A stretch of 64,000 nucleotides of DNA from Tangfeifania diversioriginum (GCF_900141875.1 NZ_FQZE01000002.1:62001-126000), one strand, 5' to 3'. Shown: positions 9,198-19,605, counted from the stretch's first letter. Notes: generated by a model from the sequence alone, not told the origin. Numbers and translations are program-made.

Positions 9198-10721
9198 ATG
9201 AAAACAAACCGGCGTAATTTTATTAAAACAAGCGGGGCGGCTGTGGCTGGGGGGATGCTTCTTCCTCCTTTTTTGCAATCGTTCCAAAACGTAAAAATAT
9301 CAGCAAACGTGAAGTATTATTTAGATCAGTTTGAAGTTTCAGCAGAAATGCTGCAACGAGTGATTTCCGAGGCATTGAGCAAAGGGGGCGATTATGCCGA
9401 TCTTTTTTTCGAACAGAAAACCACCAACAGCCTGGGGCTGGAAGACGGCAAAGTCAACAGGGCTTATTCCAATATCGATTTTGGTGTGGGAATCCGTGTG
9501 TTGAATGGCGACCAAACGGGGTTTGCCTATTCTGAAACGGTTACCCTTGATGCCATGTTAAATGCTGCACGAATGGCAGCAAACATTGCCGAGAGTAAAA
9601 AAGAATACCAAAACAGCGATATTCTTGAAAAAGTCCCTTCAAATTATTACAAAATTTCCAGAAAGTGGGAAGATGTATCGGTGAAAGATAAAGTGCCTTT
9701 TGTGCAGAAAATTAACGACAAAGTATTCAGTCTCGACGAAAAGGTAATTAAAGTAAATGCCTTTTTAAACGACGAATCATCGTATGTTATGTTCTACAAT
9801 TCCGAAGGCCGCCTAACCTACGATTACCGTCCGATGATAAGTTTTGGTGCTGTTTGCATTATGGAAAAAGACGGGCAGGTTGAAAATGCCTACTCGGCAC
9901 GTTCATTCCGCAAAGGATTTGAGTGGCTTACCGACGATTTGGTTGATGAACTGGCACGCGAAGCTGTTGACCGCACCAACATTCTTTTTGAAGCTACCAA
10001 ACCAAAAGCCGGTGAAATGCCGGTTGTGATGGGCGCCGGAGGTTCAGGTATTTTGTTGCACGAAGCTATTGGGCATACGTTTGAAGCCGACTTTAACCGC
10101 AAGGGAACTTCCATTTTCAGCGACAAAATGGGTGAAAAAGTGGCTGCCGATTTTGTAAATATTATCGACGACGGAACGCTTGAAAACAACAGGGGCTCCA
10201 TAAATGTGGATGATGAAGGCAACGACGTGGAGAAAACCTACCTGGTGAAAGACGGTGTGCTGAATAGTTACATTCACGACCGCATCAGTTCGCAATATTA
10301 CGGGGTTAACCCCACCGGGAACGGCCGCCGCGAGTCGTTCAGGAATATTCCGTTGCCACGTATGCGCGCCACCTACATGGAACCAGGCCCTCACACAAAA
10401 GACGATATTATTTCGAATGTGGATTACGGGGTTTATGTGGATAATTTCAGCAACGGCCAGGTGAAAATCGGGGCTGGCGACTTTACGTTCTTCGTAAAAT
10501 CCGGTTACCTGATTGAAAAAGGGGAACTAACCCAACCGATTAAAGACATCAATATTATTGGCAACGGGCCCGAAGCACTTGCCGATATTACCATGTGTGC
10601 CAACGATTATTTAATTGACAACGGAACCTGGACCTGTGGCAAAGATGGGCAGTCGGTACCGGTTACCTGCGGTTTGCCAACCGTACTGGTGAAGAAATTA
10701 ACTGTTGGAGGTTCGGTATAA
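9198..10721 (+). CDS. TldD/PmbA-family metalloprotease with Tat signal
   Basis: A 507-residue protein from the ATG at 9198. The N-terminus NRRNFIKTSGAAVAGG is a twin-arginine signal, so the mature enzyme is predicted to be exported folded. The body is TldD-like: the HExxxH zinc motif HEAIGH is at residues 288-293, in the family setting MGAGGSGILLHEAIGHTFEAD. TldD/TldE pairs trim unfolded peptides or modified peptide precursors. Only TldD carries the zinc site, as here. The next gene (10748) is the PmbA/TldE-like partner, 26 bp away and cotranscribed. A Tat signal on one partner only is odd. Confidence 0.92.
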   Translation: MKTNRRNFIKTSGAAVAGGMLLPPFLQSFQNVKISANVKYYLDQFEVSAEMLQRVISEALSKGGDYADLFFEQKTTNSLGLEDGKVNRAYSNIDFGVGIRVLNGDQTGFAYSETVTLDAMLNAARMAANIAESKKEYQNSDILEKVPSNYYKISRKWEDVSVKDKVPFVQKINDKVFSLDEKVIKVNAFLNDESSYVMFYNSEGRLTYDYRPMISFGAVCIMEKDGQVENAYSARSFRKGFEWLTDDLVDELAREAVDRTNILFEATKPKAGEMPVVMGAGGSGILLHEAIGHTFEADFNRKGTSIFSDKMGEKVAADFVNIIDDGTLENNRGSINVDDEGNDVEKTYLVKDGVLNSYIHDRISSQYYGVNPTGNGRRESFRNIPLPRMRATYMEPGPHTKDDIISNVDYGVYVDNFSNGQVKIGAGDFTFFVKSGYLIEKGELTQPIKDINIIGNGPEALADITMCANDYLIDNGTWTCGKDGQSVPVTCGLPTVLVKKLTVGGSV

Positions 10722-10747
10722 AAGTTCAACCCTAAAAAAATTGAAAA

Positions 10748-12064
10748 ATGACAAAACAGGAAAAATATAATCTGGCAAAGTGGGCAATGAACCATGCCCT
10801 CGAAAATGGCGCCCAACAAGTTAGCGTGAGTATTTCGAACAACCGGAGCAGCAGCGTGGATGTGCGAAACGAAAAAATTGACAACCTGGAGCAGGCTATT
10901 CAGAGCAACCTCACCATCCGGCTTTTTGTGGATAAAAAATATTCGGTGCATTCCACTAACCGCATGAAAAAAGAGGATTTGGCACGTTTCATAAAGGAAG
11001 CTATTAAAGGCACCCGTTTCCTTTCGGAAGATGAATTCAGGACACTTCCCGATCCGGAACTCTACTACAAGGGGAATGGGGTGGACCTAAAAACACTGGA
11101 TGCGGGATTCGACAGGCACGATCCGCAGCAAAAAATTGATTTGGCTTTTCAAACTGAAAAAGAGGTTTTCGGGAAAGATGATCGGATTATCTCGGTTTCG
11201 GCAAGTTATTACGACGGCCTGAGCGAGCGGCTCATGGTAACCAGCAACGGTTTTGAAGGCGACACATCAAATTCTTACTACGGGCTGAATGCACAGGTTT
11301 CGGTAAAAGGCGGCGATGCAAGGCCGGAATCGTACTGGAGCGAAAGTGCTATTTTTTACGATAAACTGGAGAAAAAAGGAATTGGTAAAAAAGCATTGGA
11401 GCGTGCACTGAAAAAAATCGGGCAGGACAAAATTGCATCGGGGGAAATGCCTGTGATTGTTGAGAACCGGCAGGTTAGCCGGCTTTTTAGCCCGGTGATC
11501 AGTGCGCTGAACGGTTCTGCCATTCAGCAAAAAAATTCGTTTTTGGTCGATAAAAAAGGAGAAAAGGTTTTTTCCGAAAAGTTGACCATTACTGACGATC
11601 CGTTTATTGTTTCGGGGCGGGGATCGAGGTTGTTCGACAGTGAAGGCCTGGCTACAAAAAAGCGTACAGTCTTTGGAAACGGCGTTCTGCAAAATTATTA
11701 TATCGATACCTACTACGGCAAAAAACTGAATATGGAGCCCACCAGTGGCAGCACAACCAACCTGGTTTTCGAAACCGGTGATAAAAACCTGGAGGAGCTT
11801 ATTGCTACGGTAAACAGAGGTATTTTGGTAACCGGCTTTAATGGAGGAAACTGTAACGGTACAACCGGTGATTTTTCATACGGAATTGATGGGTTCTTGA
11901 TTGAAAATGGAGAATTGGTGCAACCGGTTTCTGAAATGAATATTACCGGGAACATGAAAGAGCTATGGGCCAATATTGGAGAATTTGGCAACGATGTAAA
12001 TGAAAGTTCATCCTGGCTTACACCTTCTGTTCTTTTTGAAGGCGTTGATTTCAGCGGGATGTAG
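10748..12064 (+). CDS. TldD/PmbA-family protein (TldE-like partner)
   Basis: A 438-residue protein of PmbA/TldE size and fold, starting MTKQEKYNLAKWAMNHALENGA. It has the family's conserved C-terminal blocks (TGFNGGNCNGTTGDFSYGI and MNITGNMKELWANI) but no HExxxH, as expected for the non-catalytic subunit. No signal peptide is visible, in contrast to the upstream TldD-like gene. The pair is cotranscribed and ends at a strong bidirectional terminator (12084-12120). Confidence 0.9.
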   Translation: MTKQEKYNLAKWAMNHALENGAQQVSVSISNNRSSSVDVRNEKIDNLEQAIQSNLTIRLFVDKKYSVHSTNRMKKEDLARFIKEAIKGTRFLSEDEFRTLPDPELYYKGNGVDLKTLDAGFDRHDPQQKIDLAFQTEKEVFGKDDRIISVSASYYDGLSERLMVTSNGFEGDTSNSYYGLNAQVSVKGGDARPESYWSESAIFYDKLEKKGIGKKALERALKKIGQDKIASGEMPVIVENRQVSRLFSPVISALNGSAIQQKNSFLVDKKGEKVFSEKLTITDDPFIVSGRGSRLFDSEGLATKKRTVFGNGVLQNYYIDTYYGKKLNMEPTSGSTTNLVFETGDKNLEELIATVNRGILVTGFNGGNCNGTTGDFSYGIDGFLIENGELVQPVSEMNITGNMKELWANIGEFGNDVNESSSWLTPSVLFEGVDFSGM

Positions 12065-12083
12065 AAAATAGTTTGATTCAACA

Positions 12084-12120
12084 AAAAAAACGGCGGGTTA
12101 GAGCAACCCGCCGTTTTTTT
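12084..12120. terminator. Strong bidirectional terminator
   Basis: A perfect stem AAAAAAACGGCGGGTT / AACCCGCCGTTTTTTT with loop AGAGC, between the convergent tldE-like and aspartate kinase genes. Confidence 0.93.
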
Positions 12121-12135
12121 TGCTTTTTGCAAAAT

Positions 12136-13458
12136 TTAGTCGCCGTTATTCAGCAAGCCGGTATTAATGGCTTGCAGTGTTTTTTCTTTTTGCGAACTGG
12201 GCACGAGTACCGAAATATTGTAACTGCTTCCACCGTATGAAATCATCCGGATGGGAATGCCGTCGAGCGCATCGAAGACCTTTGACGCGAAACCTCTTTC
12301 TTCACCAATAATATCACCAACAATACAAACAATAGCCATATTATGGTCAATCTCAACTGTTCCAAATTTGTCGAGGTCGTTGTGGATTCTTTTTAGGTGA
12401 TCGGTATTGTCGATAGTAAGCGAAAGTGCCACCTCCGAGGTGGAAATCATATCGATGGGTGTTTTGTACTTTTCGAAAACCTTAAAAACCGATCTCAGGA
12501 ACCCGTAGGCCATCAGCATTCGGTCCGACCGGATTTTTATTGCGGTAATTCCATCTTTGGCGGCTACGGCTTTTATTCCTTTTCCTGTGGTTTCCGAAGT
12601 GATCAATGTTCCGGGGTCGGTAGGATTGAGTGTGTTTTTCAGCCGCACCGGAATATCGTGCACCCTTGCCGGGAAAACAGTTTGCGGGTGAAGTATTTTT
12701 GCTCCGAAATAGGCCAGCTCCGCTGCTTCGTAAAAGGATAAGTGATCAATTTTTTGTGTGTTTTCCACAAATCGTGGGTCGTTGTTGTGAAACCCGTCGA
12801 TATCGGTCCAAATCTGAATTTCATCGGCATCGATGGCTGCTCCAATCAAAGAAGCAGTGTAGTCGCTACCACCGCGTTGCAGGTTGTCAATGTCACCAAA
12901 GGCATTCCGGCAAATGTATCCCTGGGTGATGTAATAGTCGGCCTCACCAACTTCGTTTAAAATCCCTTCAATGTGATCGCCAATGTATTTCGAATCGGCC
13001 ATTTTTTCTTCGTCAATACGCATGAAATCGAGTGCCGGAAGCATTTTGGCATTGTAGCCGTTTTCGTTCATCACCAAAGTGAAAAGTTGTGTCGAAATCA
13101 TTTCGCCTTGCGAAAGAATGGTGTTTTCGCCAACGGTAGTAAATTTCCCGGAAGTAAACGAGCGGATAGTTTTAAAACACGACTTTATAATTTTCAGGCC
13201 TTTCTCTTTGTTTTCTTCTGTTTCGAAAAGCTCCTTCACTACTTTTTTATAGCCTGATTCAAGCTTTCCGATGAGCAGCCCTGCTGTCTCCCGGTTTTTT
13301 TTCTTCAGGTATCCGGCAATTTCAACAAGCGAGTTTGTGGTGCCCGACATGGCCGAGAGTACCACGATTTTGGGCTCACCGTCAGTAATAATTTTCATTA
13401 CTGCCCGCATGTTTTCGGGCGAACCAACCGATGTGCCTCCAAACTTTAATACTTTCAT
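12136..13458 (-). CDS. Aspartate kinase (monofunctional)
   Basis: A 440-residue enzyme that phosphorylates aspartate, the entry to lysine, threonine and methionine synthesis. Seen: the KFGGTSVG motif at residues 4-11, the substrate loop RGGSDYTASLIGAA, and two C-terminal ACT domains (about residues 300-440, with ISTSEVALSLTIDN), which usually bind lysine or threonine for feedback. There is no fused homoserine dehydrogenase. It is a single-gene unit facing the tldD pair. Which of the isozymes (lysC-like or other) it is cannot be decided from the sequence. Confidence 0.94.
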   Translation of the reverse strand: MKVLKFGGTSVGSPENMRAVMKIITDGEPKIVVLSAMSGTTNSLVEIAGYLKKKNRETAGLLIGKLESGYKKVVKELFETEENKEKGLKIIKSCFKTIRSFTSGKFTTVGENTILSQGEMISTQLFTLVMNENGYNAKMLPALDFMRIDEEKMADSKYIGDHIEGILNEVGEADYYITQGYICRNAFGDIDNLQRGGSDYTASLIGAAIDADEIQIWTDIDGFHNNDPRFVENTQKIDHLSFYEAAELAYFGAKILHPQTVFPARVHDIPVRLKNTLNPTDPGTLITSETTGKGIKAVAAKDGITAIKIRSDRMLMAYGFLRSVFKVFEKYKTPIDMISTSEVALSLTIDNTDHLKRIHNDLDKFGTVEIDHNMAIVCIVGDIIGEERGFASKVFDALDGIPIRMISYGGSSYNISVLVPSSQKEKTLQAINTGLLNNGD

Positions 13459-13700
13459 ATCTTATGTTTTAGTCTGTTATTCATTTGCAAATATGTATAA
13501 TTCTGCCAAACAGCAGCATTTAAGCATTTTATTTTGTGGAAGGGGTTAATGTTTTGTCTTGCCTGATGACCCTGGAAGGGGTGCCAGTGCTGCATGAAAC
13601 GCTGCTATGATTAAAATTCTCCAGCATAATTTTATTGTAAATAAATATGTATGATCATACTTTTTGTTAGTATAAATATACAAATATTGTTGTTTCGGTT

Positions 13701-14606
13701 TTATGGCAGCTTAAAATTTTCAAGAAAGAAATCAACCAGATCCTTTCCTGTTGGGTCAATAATTCCAATTTCAGGGGCGTAAACAATGGCCTTCAACCCA
13801 ACTTCAGCCGCCTTTTCTTTGATCACTTTTGCATGGAGCGGGTGGTGATTCAAATCATCCTGGTTGGCCGGAATACCGTTTTTGTGTTTATTGAAAACGA
13901 AGATGGGCGGATCGTTTTTATCCATCTTTGAAAGGAAATCGAGTTCGCGGCGTTTTTCATTATTGTTAAACAAATCCATCCCGTCGTTATAGCGCAGACC
14001 GAATGCTGCTGCTATGGAAATCAGTTGTTCGCGGGTGGCAGCCATCGGCACGCCAATGGTTTGTTCCCACTGGAAAATATCGTAGGTCGATTGCGTGGCA
14101 AAAGCGCCGGCGCATGTCAATCGGGTTGATTCACGCAAAACAGGATCGTCGTTTTCAGCATCAGCCATGTCATTGCTAAAATTCAGCCAAAGTGCAGTTC
14201 CGGCACCAGCCGAACCACCCGAGCAGGCGATTCGCGTTTTATCGATGTTGTATTTTTGGGCGTTGTGGCGAATGTATTGCAGGCACCGTTTCGAATCGTT
14301 AAAACTGGCCATTATTCCGTAAGGAGCTTCTGTCATGAAGCGATAGTTAATTACCGCCACCGAAACACCGGCATCGAGAAAACGAACCAAATCGGGAGAA
14401 TCGAAGTATTTTGATTTATCGCCGCCAACAAAACCTCCGCCGTGAATGTAAATTACCAAAGGAGTTGGTTTTTCTGAGTTGGCCAGCCAGATGTCGAATG
14501 TGTTCCTGAGGTGATCGCCATATTTTTCGTTTGCAAATGTTGCCGGTTCGCCACGGAGGTTTACCGCCTCTTTAATTGTTTCTGCATGTAGTGTACTTTC
14601 TTCCAA
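13701..14606 (-). CDS. Alpha/beta-hydrolase, esterase/lipase (HSL/BD-FAE-like)
   Basis: A 301-residue protein with the oxyanion motif HGGG at residues 55-58 and the nucleophile elbow GGSAG around Ser131. These are hallmarks of hormone-sensitive-lipase-like and feruloyl-esterase-like alpha/beta hydrolases. The catalytic acid and histidine are not obvious in the C-terminal part (KAIVYAPEIGIIDPTGKDLV), so the triad is not confirmed. There is no signal peptide, so it is probably cytoplasmic. It stands alone, ~240 bp from aspartate kinase; substrate unknown. Confidence 0.82.
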   Translation of the reverse strand: MEESTLHAETIKEAVNLRGEPATFANEKYGDHLRNTFDIWLANSEKPTPLVIYIHGGGFVGGDKSKYFDSPDLVRFLDAGVSVAVINYRFMTEAPYGIMASFNDSKRCLQYIRHNAQKYNIDKTRIACSGGSAGAGTALWLNFSNDMADAENDDPVLRESTRLTCAGAFATQSTYDIFQWEQTIGVPMAATREQLISIAAAFGLRYNDGMDLFNNNEKRRELDFLSKMDKNDPPIFVFNKHKNGIPANQDDLNHHPLHAKVIKEKAAEVGLKAIVYAPEIGIIDPTGKDLVDFFLENFKLP

Positions 14607-14804
14607 ACCTGTTTGTTTTCATTTAACTTTCCTGGAATTCATCGCTGATTACTATTCCAAAATAAACTGCATCTTAGTTTTTATAGCTTGAAATTCAATA
14701 AGAAAAACTTCGCAAAAATAGAATTAAATAAAAGGCCAGAAAAAATATATGAAGAAAAATTGAGTGTTAGCCAGTTTTCTGATATGTCAGCTTTACAGTT
14801 TTTG

Positions 14805-15512
14805 CTAGAAACTGCCGTAAATCGAGTGTTTTTCGGAATTGAAATAGATGGTTGAGTAGATGTTGAACGCCTCTTTGTTGGTAATCAGTTTTCGCTCGAT
14901 GTAGAGCACTGGAGTACGGTTTCTTAAGTTAAGAAGTCTTTTTATTTTTCGGTCGGGAATTATAGCTTTCAGTTTTTGCTCTCCGCCCAGAATTTCCACC
15001 TGGTAATGTTTACGCAGCATTTCAAACAACGATTTATTCTCGAATGAACGGCTCGTTAGCCGGGGCAAATTCAAATTTGGCAGGTGGTTAATGTCGTAAA
15101 AAACGGGCTGGCCATCTACAAAGCGCAAGCGTTCCATGTAAATGCATCCTGCCTCTTTTTCGGGTTCCGAGAGTTCAAATGGAAATTCTTCGGGCCACGG
15201 CCTGATTTCCGGTTTTTGCAGAATCTCTGTTCTCAGGTAACGCACGCCAATTGCCGATGCTGTTCCTGCAATCGACAAAATTCCAATGTTTTGTGGTGGC
15301 TTTCTGACAATACTGCCTTTGCCCTGTTTTTTTATGATTAACCCGTCTTTTACCAGCGAATCCAGTGCATGCCGTACGGTGGGGCGTGTCATGCCATGTA
15401 CGGCGCACAGCTCATTTTCCGACGGCAGCAAACTTCCTTCTTCATAAATACCGTTTAAGATATTTTTACGAAGAAGTTCGTACAATTTCCGGTATTGCGG
15501 CATGTTATCCAT
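14805..15512 (-). CDS. GntR-family transcriptional regulator (HutC/UTRA type)
   Basis: A 235-residue protein. An N-terminal winged helix-turn-helix (about residues 5-73; LLPSENELCAVHGMTRPTVRHAL) is followed by a UTRA ligand-binding domain (about 90-230; PVFYDINHLPN and RTPVLYIERKLI). The HutC subfamily senses small metabolites. The start could also be Met4. It is divergent from the E2-E1 dehydrogenase genes, and the AACTTGTA-TT-TACAAGTT palindrome between them is a good candidate operator, so it probably represses or autoregulates this locus (inference). Confidence 0.92.
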   Translation of the reverse strand: MDNMPQYRKLYELLRKNILNGIYEEGSLLPSENELCAVHGMTRPTVRHALDSLVKDGLIIKKQGKGSIVRKPPQNIGILSIAGTASAIGVRYLRTEILQKPEIRPWPEEFPFELSEPEKEAGCIYMERLRFVDGQPVFYDINHLPNLNLPRLTSRSFENKSLFEMLRKHYQVEILGGEQKLKAIIPDRKIKRLLNLRNRTPVLYIERKLITNKEAFNIYSTIYFNSEKHSIYGSF

Positions 15513-15551
15513 TCGGCTACAAAGTTAAAATTTTTTTAAAACATATCACAC

Positions 15552-15569
15552 AACTTGTATTTACAAGTT
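15552..15569. promoter_or_regulatory. Candidate GntR/HutC operator palindrome
   Basis: AACTTGTA-TT-TACAAGTT: perfect 8-bp arms around a 2-bp centre, 40 bp upstream of the GntR start and ~130 bp upstream of the E2 start. HutC-type regulators bind sites of the CTTGTA-n2-TACAAG form. Binding by the adjacent regulator is an inference. Confidence 0.72.
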
Positions 15570-15697
15570 ATAAATTATATTTTTACATCGTGAAACTGTA
15601 AATATTTTGAACTTATTGTATTTCAATAAAATATTCCAATGATTGGTTTTTCAATTCGTATTAACAAGTGAAACAAACTTTAAAAAATCAATAAAAT

Positions 15698-16966
15698 ATG
15701 GCAATACCAGTTTTAATGCCTCGTCAGGGACAATCAGTAGAATCCTGCATTATGGGGCAGTGGTACAAATCGGTTGGTGAAAAGGTGAGCGAGGGCGACA
15801 TACTTTTTTCTTACGAAACCGATAAAGCCTCTTTTGAAGAAGAAGCCAAAGATGATGGAGTTCTTTTGGCTGCCTTTTTTGAAGAAGGCGACGAAGTGCC
15901 GGTGCTGACCAACGTGGCAGTTATCGGTAAAGAGGGTGAACTGGTGGAGGAATTTGATCCACATAAAGGGAGTGATGCAACTAAAACCAAAGATCCCGAA
16001 GTGGAGAAGCCTGCAGGAGAGACATCCAAAGTAGTTGAATTTGAGGTGGGTGAGGGTTCGGAAAACAGCCGTGTCCGTATTTCGCCACTGGCAAAAAACA
16101 TGGCGGAAAAAATGGGGGTGGATGTACGGTCAGTTAAAGGTACCGGCCCACACGGAAGAATAATCGCCCGTGATGTAGAGGCGGCAGAAAAAACAACCGT
16201 TGCAGAAGCAAAACAATCCCGGCCGGCTGCAAAACCAGAAACTCAAAAAACTGAAGTGTTTCAGTCAGGCAACGATTTTGAAATCAAATCGATTCCAAAC
16301 ATCCGTAAACTGATTGCGACGGCAATGCACCAGTCGCTCCAAAATTCGGCACAGCTTACTCACCACTTGAGTGCCGATTCCCGGCAGGTGTTAAAACTGC
16401 GCAAAAAATTCAAAAAAGAATATGCTGAAGGAACAATCTCGCAAAACGTAACCATCAACGATTTGGTTTGCTTTGCTGTGATTCGCGCACTCGAAAAATT
16501 CCCACGGGTAAATACCCACTACCTGGGCGATAAAATCAAGTGGTTTAAAAAAGTACACCTCGGCCTGGCTGTTGACACCGACCGAGGCTTGATGGTGCCC
16601 GCTCTGAAAAACGCTGATGATCTTTCTGTTATTGGCCTTTCGCGCCAACTGCAGGAATTGGCCACACAGGCTCGCAGCGGAAATATCAATCCCGATTTGC
16701 TGAGCCCCGAAGAGGCAGGTTTCACCGTTTCCAACCTCGGAAATTATGGTGTGGAAATGTTTACCCCGGTAATTAATTTACCGCAGACTGCTATTCTTGG
16801 TGTGTGCACAATTGTTCCACGTCCGATGGAAATTGAAGATGGCGTTTACGGCTTTGTGCCCATGATGGGACTTTCGCTAACCTACGATCATCAGGCTCTC
16901 GATGGCGGAGAAGCCACGCGCTTTTTAGCAGAAATAAAAAATCAGATAGAGAACCTTTCAGTTTAA
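15698..16966 (+). CDS. 2-oxoacid dehydrogenase E2, dihydrolipoyl acyltransferase
   Basis: A 422-residue E2 subunit. The lipoyl domain covers about residues 1-80, with the lipoylated lysine K43 in ETDKASFE. Ala/Pro/Glu-rich linkers surround a peripheral-subunit-binding domain (about 127-162; RISPLAKNMAEKMGVDV). The catalytic domain (about 200-422) ends with the active-site motif DHQALDGGEA. It transfers an acyl group from E1 to CoA. The fused E1 gene follows; no E3 (lipoamide dehydrogenase) is in the window, so E3 must be supplied in trans. Substrate (pyruvate, acetoin or branched 2-oxoacid) cannot be fixed. Confidence 0.94.
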   Translation: MAIPVLMPRQGQSVESCIMGQWYKSVGEKVSEGDILFSYETDKASFEEEAKDDGVLLAAFFEEGDEVPVLTNVAVIGKEGELVEEFDPHKGSDATKTKDPEVEKPAGETSKVVEFEVGEGSENSRVRISPLAKNMAEKMGVDVRSVKGTGPHGRIIARDVEAAEKTTVAEAKQSRPAAKPETQKTEVFQSGNDFEIKSIPNIRKLIATAMHQSLQNSAQLTHHLSADSRQVLKLRKKFKKEYAEGTISQNVTINDLVCFAVIRALEKFPRVNTHYLGDKIKWFKKVHLGLAVDTDRGLMVPALKNADDLSVIGLSRQLQELATQARSGNINPDLLSPEEAGFTVSNLGNYGVEMFTPVINLPQTAILGVCTIVPRPMEIEDGVYGFVPMMGLSLTYDHQALDGGEATRFLAEIKNQIENLSV

Positions 16967-16969
16967 AGA

Positions 16970-17025
16970 TTTACAGTTTCAGGTTACAGGTTACAAGTTA
17001 ATGTGAAAACCGAAACCTGAAACAA
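16970..17025. repeat. Degenerate 7-nt periodic array upstream of the E1 gene
   Basis: Eight consecutive heptamers can be read in phase (TTTACAG, TTTCAGG, TTACAGG, TTACAAG, TTAATGT, GAAAACC, GAAACCT, GAAACAA). The array also contains a perfect 10-bp inverted repeat, GTTTCAGGTT (16976-16985) with AACCTGAAAC (17014-17023). It fills the E2-E1 spacer. Confidence 0.6.
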
Positions 17026-17046
17026 AAACATAAAAAATTTAATGAG

Positions 17047-19515
17047 ATGCCAAAAAATCAATTCATAAATCCGGAAGAAGTACGCAAGCCTGGGCAAATC
17101 GATTTCAACCCAATTCCGGTTAATCAATACAACAAAACAGTTGAAGAAGAAAAGGAAAATTTCACGAAGGAAGATTTTCTGCGTATTTATAACGACATGG
17201 TGGTCATCCGTGAGTTTGAAACCATGTTGAACCTGATAAAAACCCGCGGCGAGTACAACGGAATTCCCTACAACCATCCCGGGCCGGCTCACCTTTCCAT
17301 TGGACAGGAAGCGGCAGCCGTGGGAATGGCCTACAATTTAGATGTTGAAGATTTTATTTTTGGTTCGCACCGCAGCCACGGCGAAATACTGGCGAAAGGA
17401 TTATCAGCCATCAGTAAGCTGGATGACAAAACCCTCGAAAAAATTATGGAAACCCATTTCGACGGGAAAACGCTCGCGCCTGTGAAGGAAAGTCATAAAG
17501 GTTCCACCAAAGAGCTTGCCGTTAAATTTTTGCTCTACGGTACGCTGGCCGAAATTTTTGCCCGCGAAACAGGTTTTAACAGAGGAGTTGGTGGCTCGAT
17601 GCATGCATTTTTTACACCGTTTGGTGTTTACCCTAACAATGCTATTGTTGGCGGCTCGGGAGATATTTCGGTTGGCGCCGCACTCTTTAAAAAAGTGAAC
17701 CGCAAAAAAGGAATTGTGGTGGCAAATATTGGCGATGCTTCAATGGCTTGCGGGCCCGTGTGGGAAGGGCTTACATTCGCCACTATGGATCAGTTCCGCA
17801 CGTTGTGGGACGACGATATGAAAGGCGGCTTGCCGCTCATCATAAATATTGTAAATAACCAGTACGGAATGGGTGGCCAAACTTGTGGCGAAACCATGGG
17901 TTACGACATAGCCGCCCGGGTGGGGGCCGGACTCAATACCGACCAGATGCATGCCGAACGGGTGGACGGCTACAATCCGCTTGCAGTTATTGATGCCTAC
18001 CGTCGCAAAAAGAAAGTACTGGAAGAAAAGCGTGGCCCGGTTCTGCTCGATGTTTTAACCTACCGTTTTAGCGGCCACTCGCCCTCCGATGCTTCGTCGT
18101 ACCGGACAAAAGAAGAAATTGAAGCCTGGGAGAAACAGGATTCAATTGTGTGGTTTGGGAATGAACTGGAAAAGGCGGGCATTGTCACCAAAGAAGAATT
18201 GGAGAAAATTAAGGCTGAAACGACAGAACTCGTTACCAATACCATGAAGCTGGCCATCGACGATGAAGTTTCGCCGCGCATGGATATGAAGAAGTATCCG
18301 AACCGGATAGGGGAGATGATGTTCAGCAACAGCAGCGTGGATAAAATGGAAGACCGCGAACCAGAAGTGAACCATCCGATAGAGGAAAATCCGCGAGTGA
18401 AGCAAATTGCCAAAAAAGAACGGTTCATGTTTGACGAAAACGGAAAGCCGCACTCAAAAATAAAAACCTATGCACTGCGCGATGGCATTTTTGAAGCTAT
18501 CATCGACCGGTTTTACAAAGATCCCACGCTAATTGCTTACGGGGAAGAGAACCGCGACTGGGGCGGCGCGTTTGCCGTATATCGCGGGCTCACCGAAGCA
18601 TTGCCATACCACAGGTTGTTTAACTCGCCCATCTCGGAAGGTGCTATTGTTGGAACTGCCATCGGCTACGCAATGTGTGGTGGGCGGGTGATTCCCGAAA
18701 TTATGTACTGCGATTTCCTGGGACGGGCTGGTGACGAAGTATTCAACCAGCTCCCGAAATGGCAGGCCATGAGTGGAAATGTGCTGAAAATGCCTGTTAC
18801 AATTCGTGTTTCAGTGGGGTCGAAATACGGGGCACAGCACTCGCAGGACTGGACTGCGCTGGCCGCACATATTCCAGGATTGAAAGTGGTGTTTCCGGCA
18901 ACTCCATACGATGCCAAGGGTTTGATGAATTCAGCTCTGCAGGGAACCGATCCGGTGGTTTTCTTCGAGAGCCAGCGCGTTTACGACATCGGCGAGCAGT
19001 TTCATGAAGGTGGTGTCCCGGAAGGATATTATGAAATTCCGCTGGGCGAACCCGATGTGAAGCGTGAAGGCAGCGATGTGACAATTCTGACAATTGGTGC
19101 CACGCTTTACCGCGCTTTGGAAGCTGCAAAAATTCTGGAAGAAAAATACGACTTCTCGGCCGAAGTAATCGATGCCCGTTCGTTGGTACCGTTTAATTAC
19201 GAAACAGTAATTGAATCGGTTAAAAAGACCGGCCGAATTATCATTTCGGGAGATGCCAACGGACGCGGATCATTCCTGCGCGACATGGCTTCTAACATTA
19301 CCGAGCTGGCTTTCGATTACCTCGATGCACCACCTGTAGTTGTTGGGTCGCGAAACTGGATAACACCAGCTCATGAACTGGAAGATTATTTTTTCCCGCA
19401 ACCGGAGTGGTTTGTGGATGCCATCCATGAGAAAATCGTTCCGCTGAAAGGGCACTCCGCTGAAAACGATTTTTCGGATGGAGAACAGCTCGAACGGAAT
19501 GCAATTGGAATTTAA
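17047..19515 (+). CDS. Fused E1 alpha/beta 2-oxoacid dehydrogenase (thiamine-dependent)
   Basis: An 822-residue protein that joins E1-alpha (about residues 35-430) and E1-beta (about 470-805) in one chain. The alpha half holds the TPP/Mg region ([20 protein letters not shown] with NNQYGMGG) and the [11 protein letters not shown] loop. The beta half holds [29 protein letters not shown] and the C-terminal transketolase domain ([16 protein letters not shown]). It decarboxylates a 2-oxoacid and passes the acyl group to E2. It follows E2 by 80 bp and ends near a clean terminator. Fused E1 forms are common in Bacteroidota; the exact substrate is open. Confidence 0.95.
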   Translation: MPKNQFINPEEVRKPGQIDFNPIPVNQYNKTVEEEKENFTKEDFLRIYNDMVVIREFETMLNLIKTRGEYNGIPYNHPGPAHLSIGQEAAAVGMAYNLDVEDFIFGSHRSHGEILAKGLSAISKLDDKTLEKIMETHFDGKTLAPVKESHKGSTKELAVKFLLYGTLAEIFARETGFNRGVGGSMHAFFTPFGVYPNNAIVGGSGDISVGAALFKKVNRKKGIVVANIGDASMACGPVWEGLTFATMDQFRTLWDDDMKGGLPLIINIVNNQYGMGGQTCGETMGYDIAARVGAGLNTDQMHAERVDGYNPLAVIDAYRRKKKVLEEKRGPVLLDVLTYRFSGHSPSDASSYRTKEEIEAWEKQDSIVWFGNELEKAGIVTKEELEKIKAETTELVTNTMKLAIDDEVSPRMDMKKYPNRIGEMMFSNSSVDKMEDREPEVNHPIEENPRVKQIAKKERFMFDENGKPHSKIKTYALRDGIFEAIIDRFYKDPTLIAYGEENRDWGGAFAVYRGLTEALPYHRLFNSPISEGAIVGTAIGYAMCGGRVIPEIMYCDFLGRAGDEVFNQLPKWQAMSGNVLKMPVTIRVSVGSKYGAQHSQDWTALAAHIPGLKVVFPATPYDAKGLMNSALQGTDPVVFFESQRVYDIGEQFHEGGVPEGYYEIPLGEPDVKREGSDVTILTIGATLYRALEAAKILEEKYDFSAEVIDARSLVPFNYETVIESVKKTGRIIISGDANGRGSFLRDMASNITELAFDYLDAPPVVVGSRNWITPAHELEDYFFPQPEWFVDAIHEKIVPLKGHSAENDFSDGEQLERNAIGI

Positions 19516-19605
19516 AAAAAAGTATGCAAAGTGGCTGATGAATTGAAGGACTCCCAATACCTTCTTTCCGCCAACTGATATATGTTCTGTTAATAGAATA
19601 TGGAC

